The notes under the pieces were generated by a model that was not told the origin of the DNA, searched no databases, and saw only the letters and a program-made list of their open reading frames with translations. From Sphingomonas sp. AR_OL41 (GTDB taxonomy: Bacteria > Pseudomonadota > Alphaproteobacteria > Sphingomonadales > Sphingomonadaceae): a stretch of 35,513 bases of DNA. The translations under genes and the position numbers were made by a program. Shown in pieces: positions 1 through 8,504 of this stretch (position 1 is its first letter; each line of letters opens with the position of its first letter). Location: contig NZ_JARYTI010000048.1 in NCBI RefSeq assembly GCF_029911635.1, forward strand, positions 1 through 35,513, read 5' to 3'.

Positions 1-206
1 GCGCCCCCCGCGCAGACGCGCCGCACCGCGCGCTCGACGCGCTCCTGCAGCAGCGCGACCCCGGCCGGTGAGGTCAGGTCGAGCCCGGCATGGCTCACCG
101 CCAGCGAGCGCGGGCGATATCCATCATCATAGCCGGCCTGCAGCGCGGCGGCGGACACCCCCGCGATCGCGATCACGCCAATACCGGCAAGCACCGATTT
201 GAGCAC
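1..206 (-). CDS. UrcA family protein, C-terminus cut off by the window edge
   Basis: The reading frame starts with GTG at 206-204, preceded six bases upstream by AAGGAG (minus strand), and runs off the window start, giving 68 codons. The N-terminus is a short hydrophobic export signal (about residues 3-24, rich in Ala, Val and Ile). The following segment has the core of the UrcA family: a Tyr/Asp-rich stretch, then LDLTSPAGVALLQERVERAV and a VC near the edge. UrcA proteins are small exported proteins of unknown function, common in sphingomonads and caulobacters. It is transcribed in the same direction as the TonB-dependent receptor, 171 bases downstream of it. A stem-loop between them may separate the transcripts. 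The family call rests on pattern recognition of a fragment. Confidence 0.75.
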   Translation of the reverse strand, partial: MLKSVLAGIGVIAIAGVSAAALQAGYDDGYRPRSLAVSHAGLDLTSPAGVALLQERVERAVRRVCAGG

Positions 207-327
207 CGGTCGCTCCTTTTCCAACACGCACCAGATGCGGCCCAGCGGCCGCTCGAGCCGCAAGAATATGGTTAAAGCGCGCGCCTGTCGCGGGTCGATT
301 TGCACCTGTCTCGTTCAGGGACGAAGT

Positions 328-351
328 GTCAGGGACCCCACGGCCCCTGAC
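328..351 (-). terminator. Stem-loop after the TonB receptor gene, possible weak terminator
   Basis: Arms 328-337 and 342-351 pair at nine of ten positions around a four-base loop. It lies 27 bases past the receptor stop codon on the minus strand. No clear T-run follows, so it may be a 3' end stabiliser and not an intrinsic terminator. Confidence 0.35.
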
Positions 352-377
352 AATATTCTCCGTCAGACCAGCCGGCG

Positions 378-2897
378 CTAGAACTTCGCGCCGAGCTTGA
401 GGCCGATCGTCCGCGGCGTCGTGACGACCGCATAGACCCGGTCGCAGATGCTGCACTGCACGCCGCGCGACAGCTGGCCGCGCTCGTCAAAGGCGTTCTG
501 GATGAACAGCTCGGTCGTATAATTGCCCCAGTCATAGCCGAGCCGGAAGTCGGCCGTGGTGAATGCCGGCAGCCGGCCGGTGATCAGGTTGCTGTCAGTC
601 CGGATGTCGGTCGAGGCCGAGCTCTGATGGTTGACGACCGCCTGGAGATAGCCGTTCCCGCTGGCGATCGGCGTGGTGTAGCGCGCCTGCGCGCTGCCCT
701 TGAAGCGCGGCGTGACCGGCAGACGCGTGCCCTTCGCCGCGCTGATATTGCCTGGGCCGCAGACATAGGTCGGGTCATCGACGACGCACAGATTCTGGGT
801 CGTCCTTGCATCGGTGTAGGAGCCCGAAGCGCTGATCGTCAGCTGGCGGAGCGGCGTCCAGGTGGCTTCGAGTTCGATGCCCCTGATACGTGCGTTGGGT
901 CCGTTGTGCACCTCGGTGAAGCTGTTCTGGCCGAGATAGGCGAACTGGAAATGCGCCCAATTCTGCTGGTAGAAGGCACCGTTGAAGCGCAGCGACTTGT
1001 CGAACAGCGTCGTCTTGAAGCCGATTTCGTAATTGGTCAGATAATCGGGCAGGTACGGCGCGACGGTCCCGCGCCGGTTGATGCCGCCGGGCCGGAAGCC
1101 GCGTGACCAAGTCGCGTAGAGCAGCACGTCCTTGGTCGGCTTCCAGGTCAGGTTGAGCTTGTGCGTGAAGCCCTGGCCCGACGCGACCTTGGGGTCGACC
1201 TGCCCGGTCGCGGTATTGAACACGCCGAGATTGGTGCACGGCCCGCCCGGCACCGACGCCGGCAAAAGGGTCCCGTTCTTGTTGGCGCCAAGCGGGGCGC
1301 CGGTCGTGGTGAAGCACTGGATCACGCCGGTCTTGGAGCTGCCGATGGCGTTGAACGGGCCGGCGGTATAGTTCTGGGCGAGTGGATCGGCCTTGCCCGG
1401 ATTGCGGCCGAAACCGAAGAAGCCGATCAGCGTGTTGTCGTAGATGAAGGCGCGGCCGCCGGCGTTGAGCGTGAGGTTGGGCAGGATGTCGAACGCGGCC
1501 TCGCCGAACATCGCATAGTCGCGATCGACGCGGTCCTGCTGGGTCAGCCACAGCGTGCCCGGAGAGCCGTTGACCGACAAAGCGGACCCGAGGCCGGGAA
1601 CCTGGTAATCCTGATGGATCAGGTGGGTCTGGCGCTGATAGAACAGCCCGGCGACGACGCGGAAGCGATCGGTCGTCGGCGACGCGACGCGGAACTCCTC
1701 GCTGTGCTTGGTGAAATGGTCATAGCCGATGATCAGCTGTCGCGGATCAATCGTCTTGCCGGCATTGTCCCAATAATAGAGATAGCCGGCAAGGCCGCCC
1801 GCGGTCGCGTACAGATTGTCATAGGTCTGGGCATAGTCGGTATAGTCGCTCGACGCGTGGATCTTGCGGTCGAAATACGCGCCGGCATAGGTGAGGTCCC
1901 AATTGCCGAGCTTGCCCTGGATGGTCAGCGCCGCCTGGATGAAGCGGTCATGCTGATATTCGGGATAGAAATGCTGCACCGACAGGCCGGGCAGGCTGGT
2001 ATCCGCGCCGAAACTGCCATGGTTGTGCTGATCCTGCGCCAGCACCGTCGGCGTGATCGTCCAGCCGTCATCGAGATCGATCTGCAGCGCGGCACGGCCA
2101 CCGGCGATCTCGACATCGTTGTAGTTGTTCTTGACGAATGCCGCGTTCGTTACCGTGATGCCGCCCGGCTTCGGGAAAAAGCTCCGCGTCCCCGGAATAT
2201 TGTCGATGAAACCCGCGTCGCGCTGGTACCAGCCGACCGCGCGGAAGGCGATGTTGCTGGCGAGCGGCACGTTGACGAAGCCCTCGAGCTTGCCGCCCAC
2301 GCCGCCATGCGCGACGCTGTTAATCTCGCCATCGACCTTGCCGTAGAAGCCGGTCATGTCGGGCTTGTTGGTGATGATGCGGAGCGTGCCGGCTTCCGAC
2401 GAGGCGCCGTACAAAGTGCCCTGCGGCCCGGCGAGCGACTCGATCCGCGCCACGTCATAGATGTGCACGTCGATCGTGCCGCCGATCGTCGTCACCGGCT
2501 GCTCGTCGAGATAGACGCCGACGCTGGGGAGCGGCCCCGAATGGTTGCCGTCGCCGCCCGAGGCGACGCCGCGGATATAGACGTTGGTGTTGCCGGGCTG
2601 GCTGGTCTGGAAGGTGACGCTGGGCAGCAGTGCTGCGTAGCTGTTGAAGTCGGAGACGTTGAGCTGCTCGAGCTTGGCCGAGGTCAGCGCGACGATGCTG
2701 ATCGGCACGTTCTGCAGGCTCTCGCTGCGCTTCTGCGCGGTGACGATGACGTCGGGCACGGTGCCGTCATCCTGCGGCGCCTGCGCCGCGGCGGGTGCCG
2801 CCGGCGCGGCGGGCGCTTCCTTGGCGAAAGCCGGCGGCGCGATCAGTGCGCTTGAGGCGAGGAGTCCGGTCAACAGGGTGCGGTGCGCGGCGAACAT
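378..2897 (-). CDS. TonB-dependent outer-membrane receptor
   Basis: This 839-residue protein is a complete TonB-dependent receptor, which takes up a ligand through the outer membrane using energy from TonB-ExbBD. I start it at ATG 2897, because GGGGGA lies just upstream; a TTG four codons earlier would overlap that ribosome site. Residues 1-25 form a signal peptide ending AFA. An Ala/Pro-rich linker and a TonB-box-like DVIVTAQKR follow near residue 50. The plug domain comes next (NVPISIVALT, YIRGVASGG, IESLAGPQGTLYGASSEAG). The rest is barrel, with the STRGF-like WSRGFRPGGINRRG and a terminal Phe (LGAKF) typical of outer-membrane beta-barrels. It has no N-terminal STN domain, so anti-sigma signalling is unlikely. 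The gene follows a TPR-sulfotransferase on the same strand with a 130-base gap. The substrate cannot be read from sequence; in sphingomonads such receptors often import glycans, aromatics or siderophores. Confidence 0.95.
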   Translation of the reverse strand: MFAAHRTLLTGLLASSALIAPPAFAKEAPAAPAAPAAAQAPQDDGTVPDVIVTAQKRSESLQNVPISIVALTSAKLEQLNVSDFNSYAALLPSVTFQTSQPGNTNVYIRGVASGGDGNHSGPLPSVGVYLDEQPVTTIGGTIDVHIYDVARIESLAGPQGTLYGASSEAGTLRIITNKPDMTGFYGKVDGEINSVAHGGVGGKLEGFVNVPLASNIAFRAVGWYQRDAGFIDNIPGTRSFFPKPGGITVTNAAFVKNNYNDVEIAGGRAALQIDLDDGWTITPTVLAQDQHNHGSFGADTSLPGLSVQHFYPEYQHDRFIQAALTIQGKLGNWDLTYAGAYFDRKIHASSDYTDYAQTYDNLYATAGGLAGYLYYWDNAGKTIDPRQLIIGYDHFTKHSEEFRVASPTTDRFRVVAGLFYQRQTHLIHQDYQVPGLGSALSVNGSPGTLWLTQQDRVDRDYAMFGEAAFDILPNLTLNAGGRAFIYDNTLIGFFGFGRNPGKADPLAQNYTAGPFNAIGSSKTGVIQCFTTTGAPLGANKNGTLLPASVPGGPCTNLGVFNTATGQVDPKVASGQGFTHKLNLTWKPTKDVLLYATWSRGFRPGGINRRGTVAPYLPDYLTNYEIGFKTTLFDKSLRFNGAFYQQNWAHFQFAYLGQNSFTEVHNGPNARIRGIELEATWTPLRQLTISASGSYTDARTTQNLCVVDDPTYVCGPGNISAAKGTRLPVTPRFKGSAQARYTTPIASGNGYLQAVVNHQSSASTDIRTDSNLITGRLPAFTTADFRLGYDWGNYTTELFIQNAFDERGQLSRGVQCSICDRVYAVVTTPRTIGLKLGAKF

Positions 2898-3008
2898 GGT
2901 ATCCCCCAAGGCAAAAAAGGCCGAAACGGATGCTGCGGCGCGGTATCGCGGCGGTCAATGCCAAAGCGAAACGATTTCCCGGCAGCACGCAACTTGGTGC
3001 GCGCGGCG

Positions 3009-3024
3009 TGTCATTTCGGTGACA
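3009..3024. promoter_or_regulatory. TGTCA-N6-TGACA palindrome upstream of the TonB receptor
   Basis: A perfect five-base inverted repeat separated by six bases lies in the 130-base gap between the TPR-sulfotransferase stop and the receptor start, about 110 bases before the receptor ATG. It could be an operator for a dimeric regulator. A similar TGTCA-N4-TGACA sits at 31626-31639. No regulator can be assigned. Confidence 0.25.
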
Positions 3025-3027
3025 TAT

Positions 3028-4791
3028 TCAGTCGAAATCCGGCGCGTCGGGGTAATCGGTCAGCGTCTTGCCCAGCGCGACACGGAGCGGCGCGAGCCAC
3101 GGATCGAACGGCCGCCACGCGTCCATCCCGTCGCGCGAAATCGGCCGGCGAACCTGTTCCGAACTTGGCGTTCGGACCGGCCGGGTATTTTCGTGAAAGC
3201 GTAGGCACGCCTCCTCGAACGGCAGCCCGCAGGCGGTGAGCAGCGCGCGAACCTCGCGCTCGGGATCGTCGACCAGCCGCTCATGGATGACGCGGTGGAC
3301 GCGCCCCGGCAGCACCGCATCGACATGCGCCATCAGCCGCACATAATCGGCATAATAATGGCCGAGATCGGCAAGGTCATAGGCGAAGCCCTGGCCGCGC
3401 GCGAAATGCTGCTTGAAGTTCGACCAGCAGCAATCGAGCGGGTGGCGCCGCGCGTCGATGATCGTCGCGCGGGGCAGGATCAGGTGGATCAGTCCGGTGT
3501 GCAGCCAGTTGTTGGGCAGCTTGTCGATGAAGCGCGGCTTGCCCTCGCGGCGCAGCGCGCGGGTGCGATCGAGGTAGCGCTCGCCCAGATCGCGCAGCAG
3601 CGTCGGTTCGGCCGTGGCCAGCCCCGTGGGGTAATCGGCGATCCGGCCCGCCAGCACCGGGATGTCGGGCAGCTCGGAGGTGCCCTCGACCTGCGAATGG
3701 CTGGCGAGGATCTGCTCGATCAGCGTCGAGCCGGCGCGCGGCATGCCGAGGATGAAGATCGGGTCGGGCGCGTCATAGCCGGCACCGGCGAGACGTTCGA
3801 ACAGCGCCGGGGTCAGCGTTGCGATCATCCGGTCGACCGTCGCGGTCGTCTCGGCCGCGTCATAGTGGATCAACGCGCGGCGGTTGCGGTTGGCGGCGTC
3901 GTAGCAGGCAAAGGCGGCCTCGGGCGCGCGCCGGTCCTCATGCGCCTTGCCGAGCGCGAATTCGAGATGGAAGCGGTCTTCGGCGGCCAGCCCGTCCGCG
4001 GCGAGCGCGCGCTCCATCGCGGCGATATCGGCTTCGTCGAAGCGCACGGTCTTGAGGTTGGCGAGGCTCCACCACACCTCGCCGAGCGTCGGGGCGAGCG
4101 ACAGCGCGCGGCGATAGGCATGGATGCTGTCGTCGAGCCGGCCGACGGTCTTGAGCACATGGCCATGGCTCATCCACACCTTGGGCTGGTCGGGATGCTC
4201 GGCGAGGATGCGCTCGTAGAGTTGGATCGCCTCCTCGAACGCGCCGAGCCGGCCGAGCGCGGCGGCGCGCAGATTGTCGTGGCTGGCATTGTCGGCGCCG
4301 GTGGCGGCGATGCGGTCGAGTTCGGCGAGCGCCTCGACCGGCTTGTTCTGGCGGTGCAGCACGGTGGCGAGGTTGGCGCGCGCGGCGTGGAAGTCGGGCG
4401 CCAGCTCGACCGCGCGGCGCAGCAGATTCTCGGCGTCGCGATAACGCCCGATGCGCCCGGCGAGTTCGGCGAGCATGCGGATCGCGGCGATGTCGGTCGG
4501 CTGCTCCTTCAGGCGCGCGCGGAGCAGTGGCTCGGCGACGGGCAGGTCGTTGCGGGCGAGGCCATCGGCGGCGGTAAGCAGGTCGCGGTCGCGGATCGAC
4601 AGTTCCAGCGCGCGCAGATGCGCGATGCCGCCGGCCTTCGCGTCGCCGACGATATGCCAGGCGTCACCGATCGCGCGCCAGGCGGTTGCGGGGAGGGCGG
4701 GCTGACGTGCGGCTGCGCGGATCGTGGCGCGGGCCTGGTCGGTGTGGCCGGTGTCGCTGAGCGCGCGGATCTGGGTGAGGAGGTTGGTCAT
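3028..4791 (-). CDS. TPR-repeat sulfotransferase family protein
   Basis: The 587-residue protein has two halves. Residues about 1-300 are tandem tetratricopeptide repeats, seen as repeated helical pairs such as RDAENLLRRAVELAPDFHAA and DDSIHAYRRALSLAPTLGEV. From about residue 340 there is a sulfotransferase domain with the PAPS 5'-phosphosulfate loop (FILGMPRAGSTLIEQILASH) and a later 3'-phosphate region (IIDARRHPLDCCWSNF). The family transfers sulfate from PAPS to a hydroxyl or amine; the acceptor is unknown. There is no signal peptide, so a cytoplasmic site is expected. In sphingomonads this fusion is often found next to TonB-dependent receptors, as here, where it lies directly upstream on the same strand. 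ATG 4791 has only a weak GGGTG ribosome site. The fold assignment is firm and the role is open. Confidence 0.88.
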   Translation of the reverse strand: MTNLLTQIRALSDTGHTDQARATIRAAARQPALPATAWRAIGDAWHIVGDAKAGGIAHLRALELSIRDRDLLTAADGLARNDLPVAEPLLRARLKEQPTDIAAIRMLAELAGRIGRYRDAENLLRRAVELAPDFHAARANLATVLHRQNKPVEALAELDRIAATGADNASHDNLRAAALGRLGAFEEAIQLYERILAEHPDQPKVWMSHGHVLKTVGRLDDSIHAYRRALSLAPTLGEVWWSLANLKTVRFDEADIAAMERALAADGLAAEDRFHLEFALGKAHEDRRAPEAAFACYDAANRNRRALIHYDAAETTATVDRMIATLTPALFERLAGAGYDAPDPIFILGMPRAGSTLIEQILASHSQVEGTSELPDIPVLAGRIADYPTGLATAEPTLLRDLGERYLDRTRALRREGKPRFIDKLPNNWLHTGLIHLILPRATIIDARRHPLDCCWSNFKQHFARGQGFAYDLADLGHYYADYVRLMAHVDAVLPGRVHRVIHERLVDDPEREVRALLTACGLPFEEACLRFHENTRPVRTPSSEQVRRPISRDGMDAWRPFDPWLAPLRVALGKTLTDYPDAPDFD

Positions 4792-4810
4792 CGCGCGTCA
4801 CCCATCTCAA

Positions 4811-4915
4811 CTTCCCCGGCGAAGGCCGGGGCCCAGTTGGGAAGGCTTTGGTTGGGTAGCGCAGCGCTCTTCCAATGAGCGCTCCGTAACTGGGCCCCGG
4901 CCTTCGCCGGGGAAG
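4811..4915. repeat. REP-like long inverted repeat with nested hairpins
   Basis: Two perfect 28-base arms, 4811-4838 and 4888-4915, are inverted around a 49-base spacer. Each arm is itself near-palindromic around CCCCGGCGAAGGCCGGGG. Inside the spacer a seven-base hairpin (AGCGCTC 4863-4869, GAGCGCT 4877-4883) is nested. The element sits between two minus-strand genes, acetate kinase and the TPR-sulfotransferase. Its GC-rich CCGGCGAAGGCCGG core resembles dispersed extragenic palindromes common in sphingomonad genomes. I found no second copy in this window. It may also act as a transcription end or mRNA-stabilising structure for the acetate kinase transcript. Confidence 0.85.
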
Positions 4916-4996
4916 TGCTTCCGATACTGGAGCAGACAGCGCGCATCATCACCCTCGATTATGGGTCCGAGGCGAGTCTGTCCATCGCGCAAGGCT

Positions 4997-6034
4997 TTAA
5001 CCGATGCGAAGCAGATCCAACGCCGCCCGCGCGATTTCGGCATTTTCGCGTGACGGGAGCGTCGCGGTGGCACCGATCGGGAGGCCTGCGCCGGTCAGCT
5101 CCGCGGTTACCTGGTCGCGCACGCCCTCATCATGCTCGCCGATGCCGCCGGTGAAGACGAGCAGGTCGATCCCGCCGAGCGTCACCGCCATGCCGGCGAC
5201 CTGCCTTGCGACCGAGCGGCAGAACATCGCGATCGCCAGCGCCGCAGCGGGATTGGCCGAGCCGCGCAGGGTTCGGACATCGCCCGACAGACCTGAGATG
5301 CCAAGCATGCCGGACTGGCGGTCGATCAGTTCCTCGATTGCGGCCGCGTCCATGCCGCGCACGCGCATCAGGTAGAGCAATAGGCCGGGGTCGAGATCGC
5401 CCGCGCGCGTGCCCATGATCACGCCGCCCGACGGCGTCAGACCCATGCTCGTGTCGACCGAATGCCCGGCGCGCACTGCTGTGATGCTGGCGCCGTTGCC
5501 GAGATGCGCGATGACCAGCCGTTCGGGCAGCGGGGTGCCAAGCTGGCGCAGGATCGACTGGCACGACAGGCCGTGAAAGCCGTAGCGCCGCACGCCATCG
5601 GTGCGCAGCGCGCGCGGCACCGGCAGCGTCGCCGCCATCTCGGGCAGGTCGGCGTGGAAGCCGGTGTCGAAGCACGCCACCTGCGGCACGTCGGGGTAGC
5701 GCGCAGCGGCGGCGGCGATCAGCGCCAGTGCGGCGGGGTCGTGCAGCGGGGCGAAGGCGGTCGCGCCGCGTAGTTGGTCGAGCACCGTTGCATCGATCAG
5801 CACCGGTTGCGCCAGCATCGGCCCGCCGTGAACGATGCGGTGGCCGATCGCCGCCAGCGCAGCGCCACGGCGCACAGCATCGATGCGGTCGAACAGCGCC
5901 GCCGTCTCCAACCCAGCCTCCGCGCTGCCCGAGGCGATCTCCGGTACGCCATCGGTAGCCGCGAACAGCGCGAACTTGATCGACGACGATCCTTCGTTGA
6001 GCGTCAGGATCAGCGGCGCCGTCACCGCGTCCAT
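4997..6034 (-). CDS. ackA: Acetate kinase (acetate/propionate family)
   Basis: This 345-residue kinase interconverts acetyl phosphate plus ADP and acetate plus ATP in the cytoplasm. Signature stretches are visible in order: the N-terminal phosphate loop LTLNEGSSSIKFALF (residues 11-25), IGHRIVHGGPML, FDTGFHADLPEMA with the catalytic-region Asp, GVRRYGFHGLS, HLGNGASITAV, MGLTPSGGVIMGTRAGDLDPG and FTGGIGEHDEGVRDQV. At 345 residues it is about 50 shorter than the usual roughly 400, but all core motifs are present, so I regard it as intact. Its ATG lies 13 bases inside the end of the phosphoketolase gene, so translation is probably coupled. Phosphoketolase makes acetyl phosphate, the substrate of this enzyme; together they yield ATP from sugar phosphates without respiration. 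Confidence 0.95.
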   Translation of the reverse strand: MDAVTAPLILTLNEGSSSIKFALFAATDGVPEIASGSAEAGLETAALFDRIDAVRRGAALAAIGHRIVHGGPMLAQPVLIDATVLDQLRGATAFAPLHDPAALALIAAAAARYPDVPQVACFDTGFHADLPEMAATLPVPRALRTDGVRRYGFHGLSCQSILRQLGTPLPERLVIAHLGNGASITAVRAGHSVDTSMGLTPSGGVIMGTRAGDLDPGLLLYLMRVRGMDAAAIEELIDRQSGMLGISGLSGDVRTLRGSANPAAALAIAMFCRSVARQVAGMAVTLGGIDLLVFTGGIGEHDEGVRDQVTAELTGAGLPIGATATLPSRENAEIARAALDLLRIG

Positions 6035-8427
6035 TGCCAGTCGCGGACCTCGGGCAGATCGTCGCCCTGTTCGGCGATGTAGAGTTTGTGGCGCTCCATC
6101 GTCGTCCAGTAGCGCGCGGTTTCGGCCTCGACCCGGTCATGCAGGCGCGGGATGCGCTCGATCGCGTCGAGCGCGAGGCGGTAACGATCGATGTCGTTGA
6201 GCACCGCCATGTCGAACGGCGTCGTCGTGGTGCCCTCGCCCTTATAGCCGCGCACGTGGAAATGCTCGTGCCCGGCGCGGCGGTAGCTGAGCCTATGGAT
6301 CAGCGTCGGGTAGCCGTGAAAGGCGAAGATCACCGGAATGTCGGTGCCGAACATCGCCGCGAAGGCGGTATCGTCGAGGCCGTGCGGATGTTCCGATGGC
6401 GGCTGCAACATCATCAGGTCGACGACGTTGACAACGCGGATGCGGATGTCGGGGACATAGCTGCGCAGCAGCGTCACCGCCGCCATCGTCTCGAGCGTCG
6501 GCACGTCGCCGGCGCAGGCCATCACAACGTCCGGGGTGCCCTCGTCGCTGGCAAAGTCCCAGGTGCCCGCGCCGATCGTGCAGTGCCGCACCGCCGCGTC
6601 GATATCGAGCCATTGCCATTCAGGCTGCTTGCCGGCGACGATGACGTTCACATAATCGCGGCTGCGCAGACAGTGATCGGCGACCGACAACAGGCAATTC
6701 GCGTCGGGCGGCAGATAGATGCGCGCGACGTCCGCCGTCTTGCTCGCGACATGGTCGATGAAGCCGGGGTCCTGGTGCGACAGGCCATTATGGTCCTGCC
6801 GCCAGACATGCGAGGTGAGCAGATAGTTGAGCGAGGCGATCGGCTTGCGCCACGGGATGTGGCGCGTGACCTTGAGCCATTTGGCATGCTGGTTGACCAT
6901 CGAATCGACGATGTGGACGAACGCCTCGTAGCAGGAGAACAGCCCGTGGCGGCCGGTGAGCAGATAGCCCTCGAGCCAGCCCTGGCAGAGATGTTCGCTC
7001 AGCACCTCCATCACGCGGCCATCGCGCGACAGGTCGGTGTCGTTGGGCTCGACCTCTTCCATCCAGGTCTTGCCGGTTACGGCATAGACCGCCTGCAAGC
7101 GGTTCGAGGCGGTCTCGTCGGGGCCGAACAGCCGGAAATTGGTCATGTTGCCGGCCATCACGTCGCGCAGATAACCGCCGAGCACCGCGGTCGCCGCCGC
7201 CTTGACGCAACCGGCCGTGGGAACGGCGATGGCATAGTCGCGGAAATCGGGCAGGCACAAAGGAATGAGCAACTCGCCACCATTGGCGTGCGGGTTCGAC
7301 CCCATGCGGCGATGCCCGGTTGGGGCGAGCGCAGCATAGTCGGCGCGGAACTTGCCACACTCGTCGAACAGCTCCTCGGCGCGGTAGCTGCGCAGCCACG
7401 CGTCGAGCTGGTCGAGATGGCCGGGCGTGGTGAATTCGGCGATCGGAACCTGATGTGAACGCCAGGTGCCTTCGACCGGCTTGCCGTCGACGACCTTGGG
7501 GCCGGTCCAGCCCTTCGGCGTTTGCAGTACGATCATCGGCCAGCGCGGGCGACCGGTGTCGCAACCGCCGTCGCGCGCCGCCGTCTGGATCGTCTTGATC
7601 CGCGCGATCACCGTGTCGAGCGTCGCGGCGAGCGCCTGATGGACCGCGGCAGGGTCGTCGCCGATAACGAAAAACGGTTCATGGCCATAGCCGCGCAGCA
7701 ACTCGGTTAGCTCGTCGCGGCCGATCCGTGCGAGGATCGTCGGGTTGGCGATCTTGAAGCCGTTTAGGTGGAGGATCGGCAGGACCGCGCCGTCGCGGGC
7801 AGGGTTGAGAAACTTGTTGCCGTGCCAGCTCGCCGCCAGCGGCCCGGTCTCGGCCTCGCCGTCGCCGATGACGCAGGCGACGATCAGCTCGGGATTGTCG
7901 AACGCCGCGCCATACGCATGGGTGAGCGCATAACCGAGCTCGCCGCCCTCATGGATCGACCCCGGCGTTTCGGGCGCGACATGGCTCGGGATGCCGCCGG
8001 GCCAGGAGAATTGCCGGAACAGCCGGTCCATGCCGCCGCTACTGCGCTCGATCGCCGGATAACGCTCTGTATAGGAGCCTTCGAGATAGGTGTTGGCGAC
8101 GATGCCGGGGCCGCCATGGCCGGGGCCGATCACCGCGATCATGTTCAGATCATGCGCGACGATCACGCGGTTGAGATGCGCGTAGAGCAGGTTGAGCCCG
8201 GGCGTCGTGCCCCAATGGCCGAGCAGCCGGGTCTTGACGTCGGCCAGCGCCAGCGGCCGTTCGAGCAGGGGATTGGCGCGCAGGTAGATCTGACCGACCG
8301 ACAGGTAATTGGCGGCGCGCCAATAGCCGTCGATCAGGCGCAGCTGGTCGGCCGACAGCGGCTCCGCGTCCGGGACGGGGGTTGCTTCAGGCGGGCGATC
8401 AAGCGGGCGTTCGGTGATCGTAGTCAT
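6022..8427 (-). CDS. xfp: Xylulose-5-phosphate/fructose-6-phosphate phosphoketolase
   Basis: The 801-residue length is typical for phosphoketolases. They are thiamine-diphosphate enzymes that split xylulose 5-phosphate (and often fructose 6-phosphate) with phosphate, giving acetyl phosphate plus glyceraldehyde 3-phosphate or erythrose 4-phosphate. Diagnostic motifs are seen: IGPGHGGPGIVAN, GIPSHVAPETPGSIHEGGEL with the family EGGELGYAL signature, and GDGEAETGPLA for thiamine-diphosphate and metal binding. The C-terminal domain includes DHNGLSHQDPGF. ATG 8427 is preceded by AGGA with suitable spacing. The gene overlaps ackA by 13 bases, forming a phosphoketolase-acetate kinase shunt. Substrate preference between xylulose and fructose phosphate cannot be decided from sequence. 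No FNR-type TTGAT-N4-ATCAA box was seen in the 77-base upstream gap. Confidence 0.97.
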   Translation of the reverse strand: MTTITERPLDRPPEATPVPDAEPLSADQLRLIDGYWRAANYLSVGQIYLRANPLLERPLALADVKTRLLGHWGTTPGLNLLYAHLNRVIVAHDLNMIAVIGPGHGGPGIVANTYLEGSYTERYPAIERSSGGMDRLFRQFSWPGGIPSHVAPETPGSIHEGGELGYALTHAYGAAFDNPELIVACVIGDGEAETGPLAASWHGNKFLNPARDGAVLPILHLNGFKIANPTILARIGRDELTELLRGYGHEPFFVIGDDPAAVHQALAATLDTVIARIKTIQTAARDGGCDTGRPRWPMIVLQTPKGWTGPKVVDGKPVEGTWRSHQVPIAEFTTPGHLDQLDAWLRSYRAEELFDECGKFRADYAALAPTGHRRMGSNPHANGGELLIPLCLPDFRDYAIAVPTAGCVKAAATAVLGGYLRDVMAGNMTNFRLFGPDETASNRLQAVYAVTGKTWMEEVEPNDTDLSRDGRVMEVLSEHLCQGWLEGYLLTGRHGLFSCYEAFVHIVDSMVNQHAKWLKVTRHIPWRKPIASLNYLLTSHVWRQDHNGLSHQDPGFIDHVASKTADVARIYLPPDANCLLSVADHCLRSRDYVNVIVAGKQPEWQWLDIDAAVRHCTIGAGTWDFASDEGTPDVVMACAGDVPTLETMAAVTLLRSYVPDIRIRVVNVVDLMMLQPPSEHPHGLDDTAFAAMFGTDIPVIFAFHGYPTLIHRLSYRRAGHEHFHVRGYKGEGTTTTPFDMAVLNDIDRYRLALDAIERIPRLHDRVEAETARYWTTMERHKLYIAEQGDDLPEVRDWQWTR

Positions 8428-8504
8428 GACGGGTCCTGACGGACTGGAGGAAGATCGCAGTTCGGGCGATGCGCCGGGCCATGACGCCGGTGACGCAGCG
8501 CCGT

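Noticed and set aside
1161..2855. A long open frame (564 codons) on the plus strand opposite the TonB receptor
   Set aside because: It is a shadow of the receptor in GC-rich DNA; its product is low-complexity and lacks any motif, while the minus strand has a full receptor.
2898..2909. TTG start four codons before the chosen receptor start
   Set aside because: It would place the start within the ribosome site; ATG 2897 has good spacing and begins the signal peptide.
3283..4878. A 531-codon plus-strand frame opposite the TPR-sulfotransferase
   Set aside because: Shadow frame without motifs; the real gene on the minus strand has TPRs and a PAPS loop.
8425..8441. ATGACG and CTGACG pair near the xfp start, similar to the regulator box
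   Set aside because: The period is 10, not 11, one half overlaps the start codon and the half-site differs.
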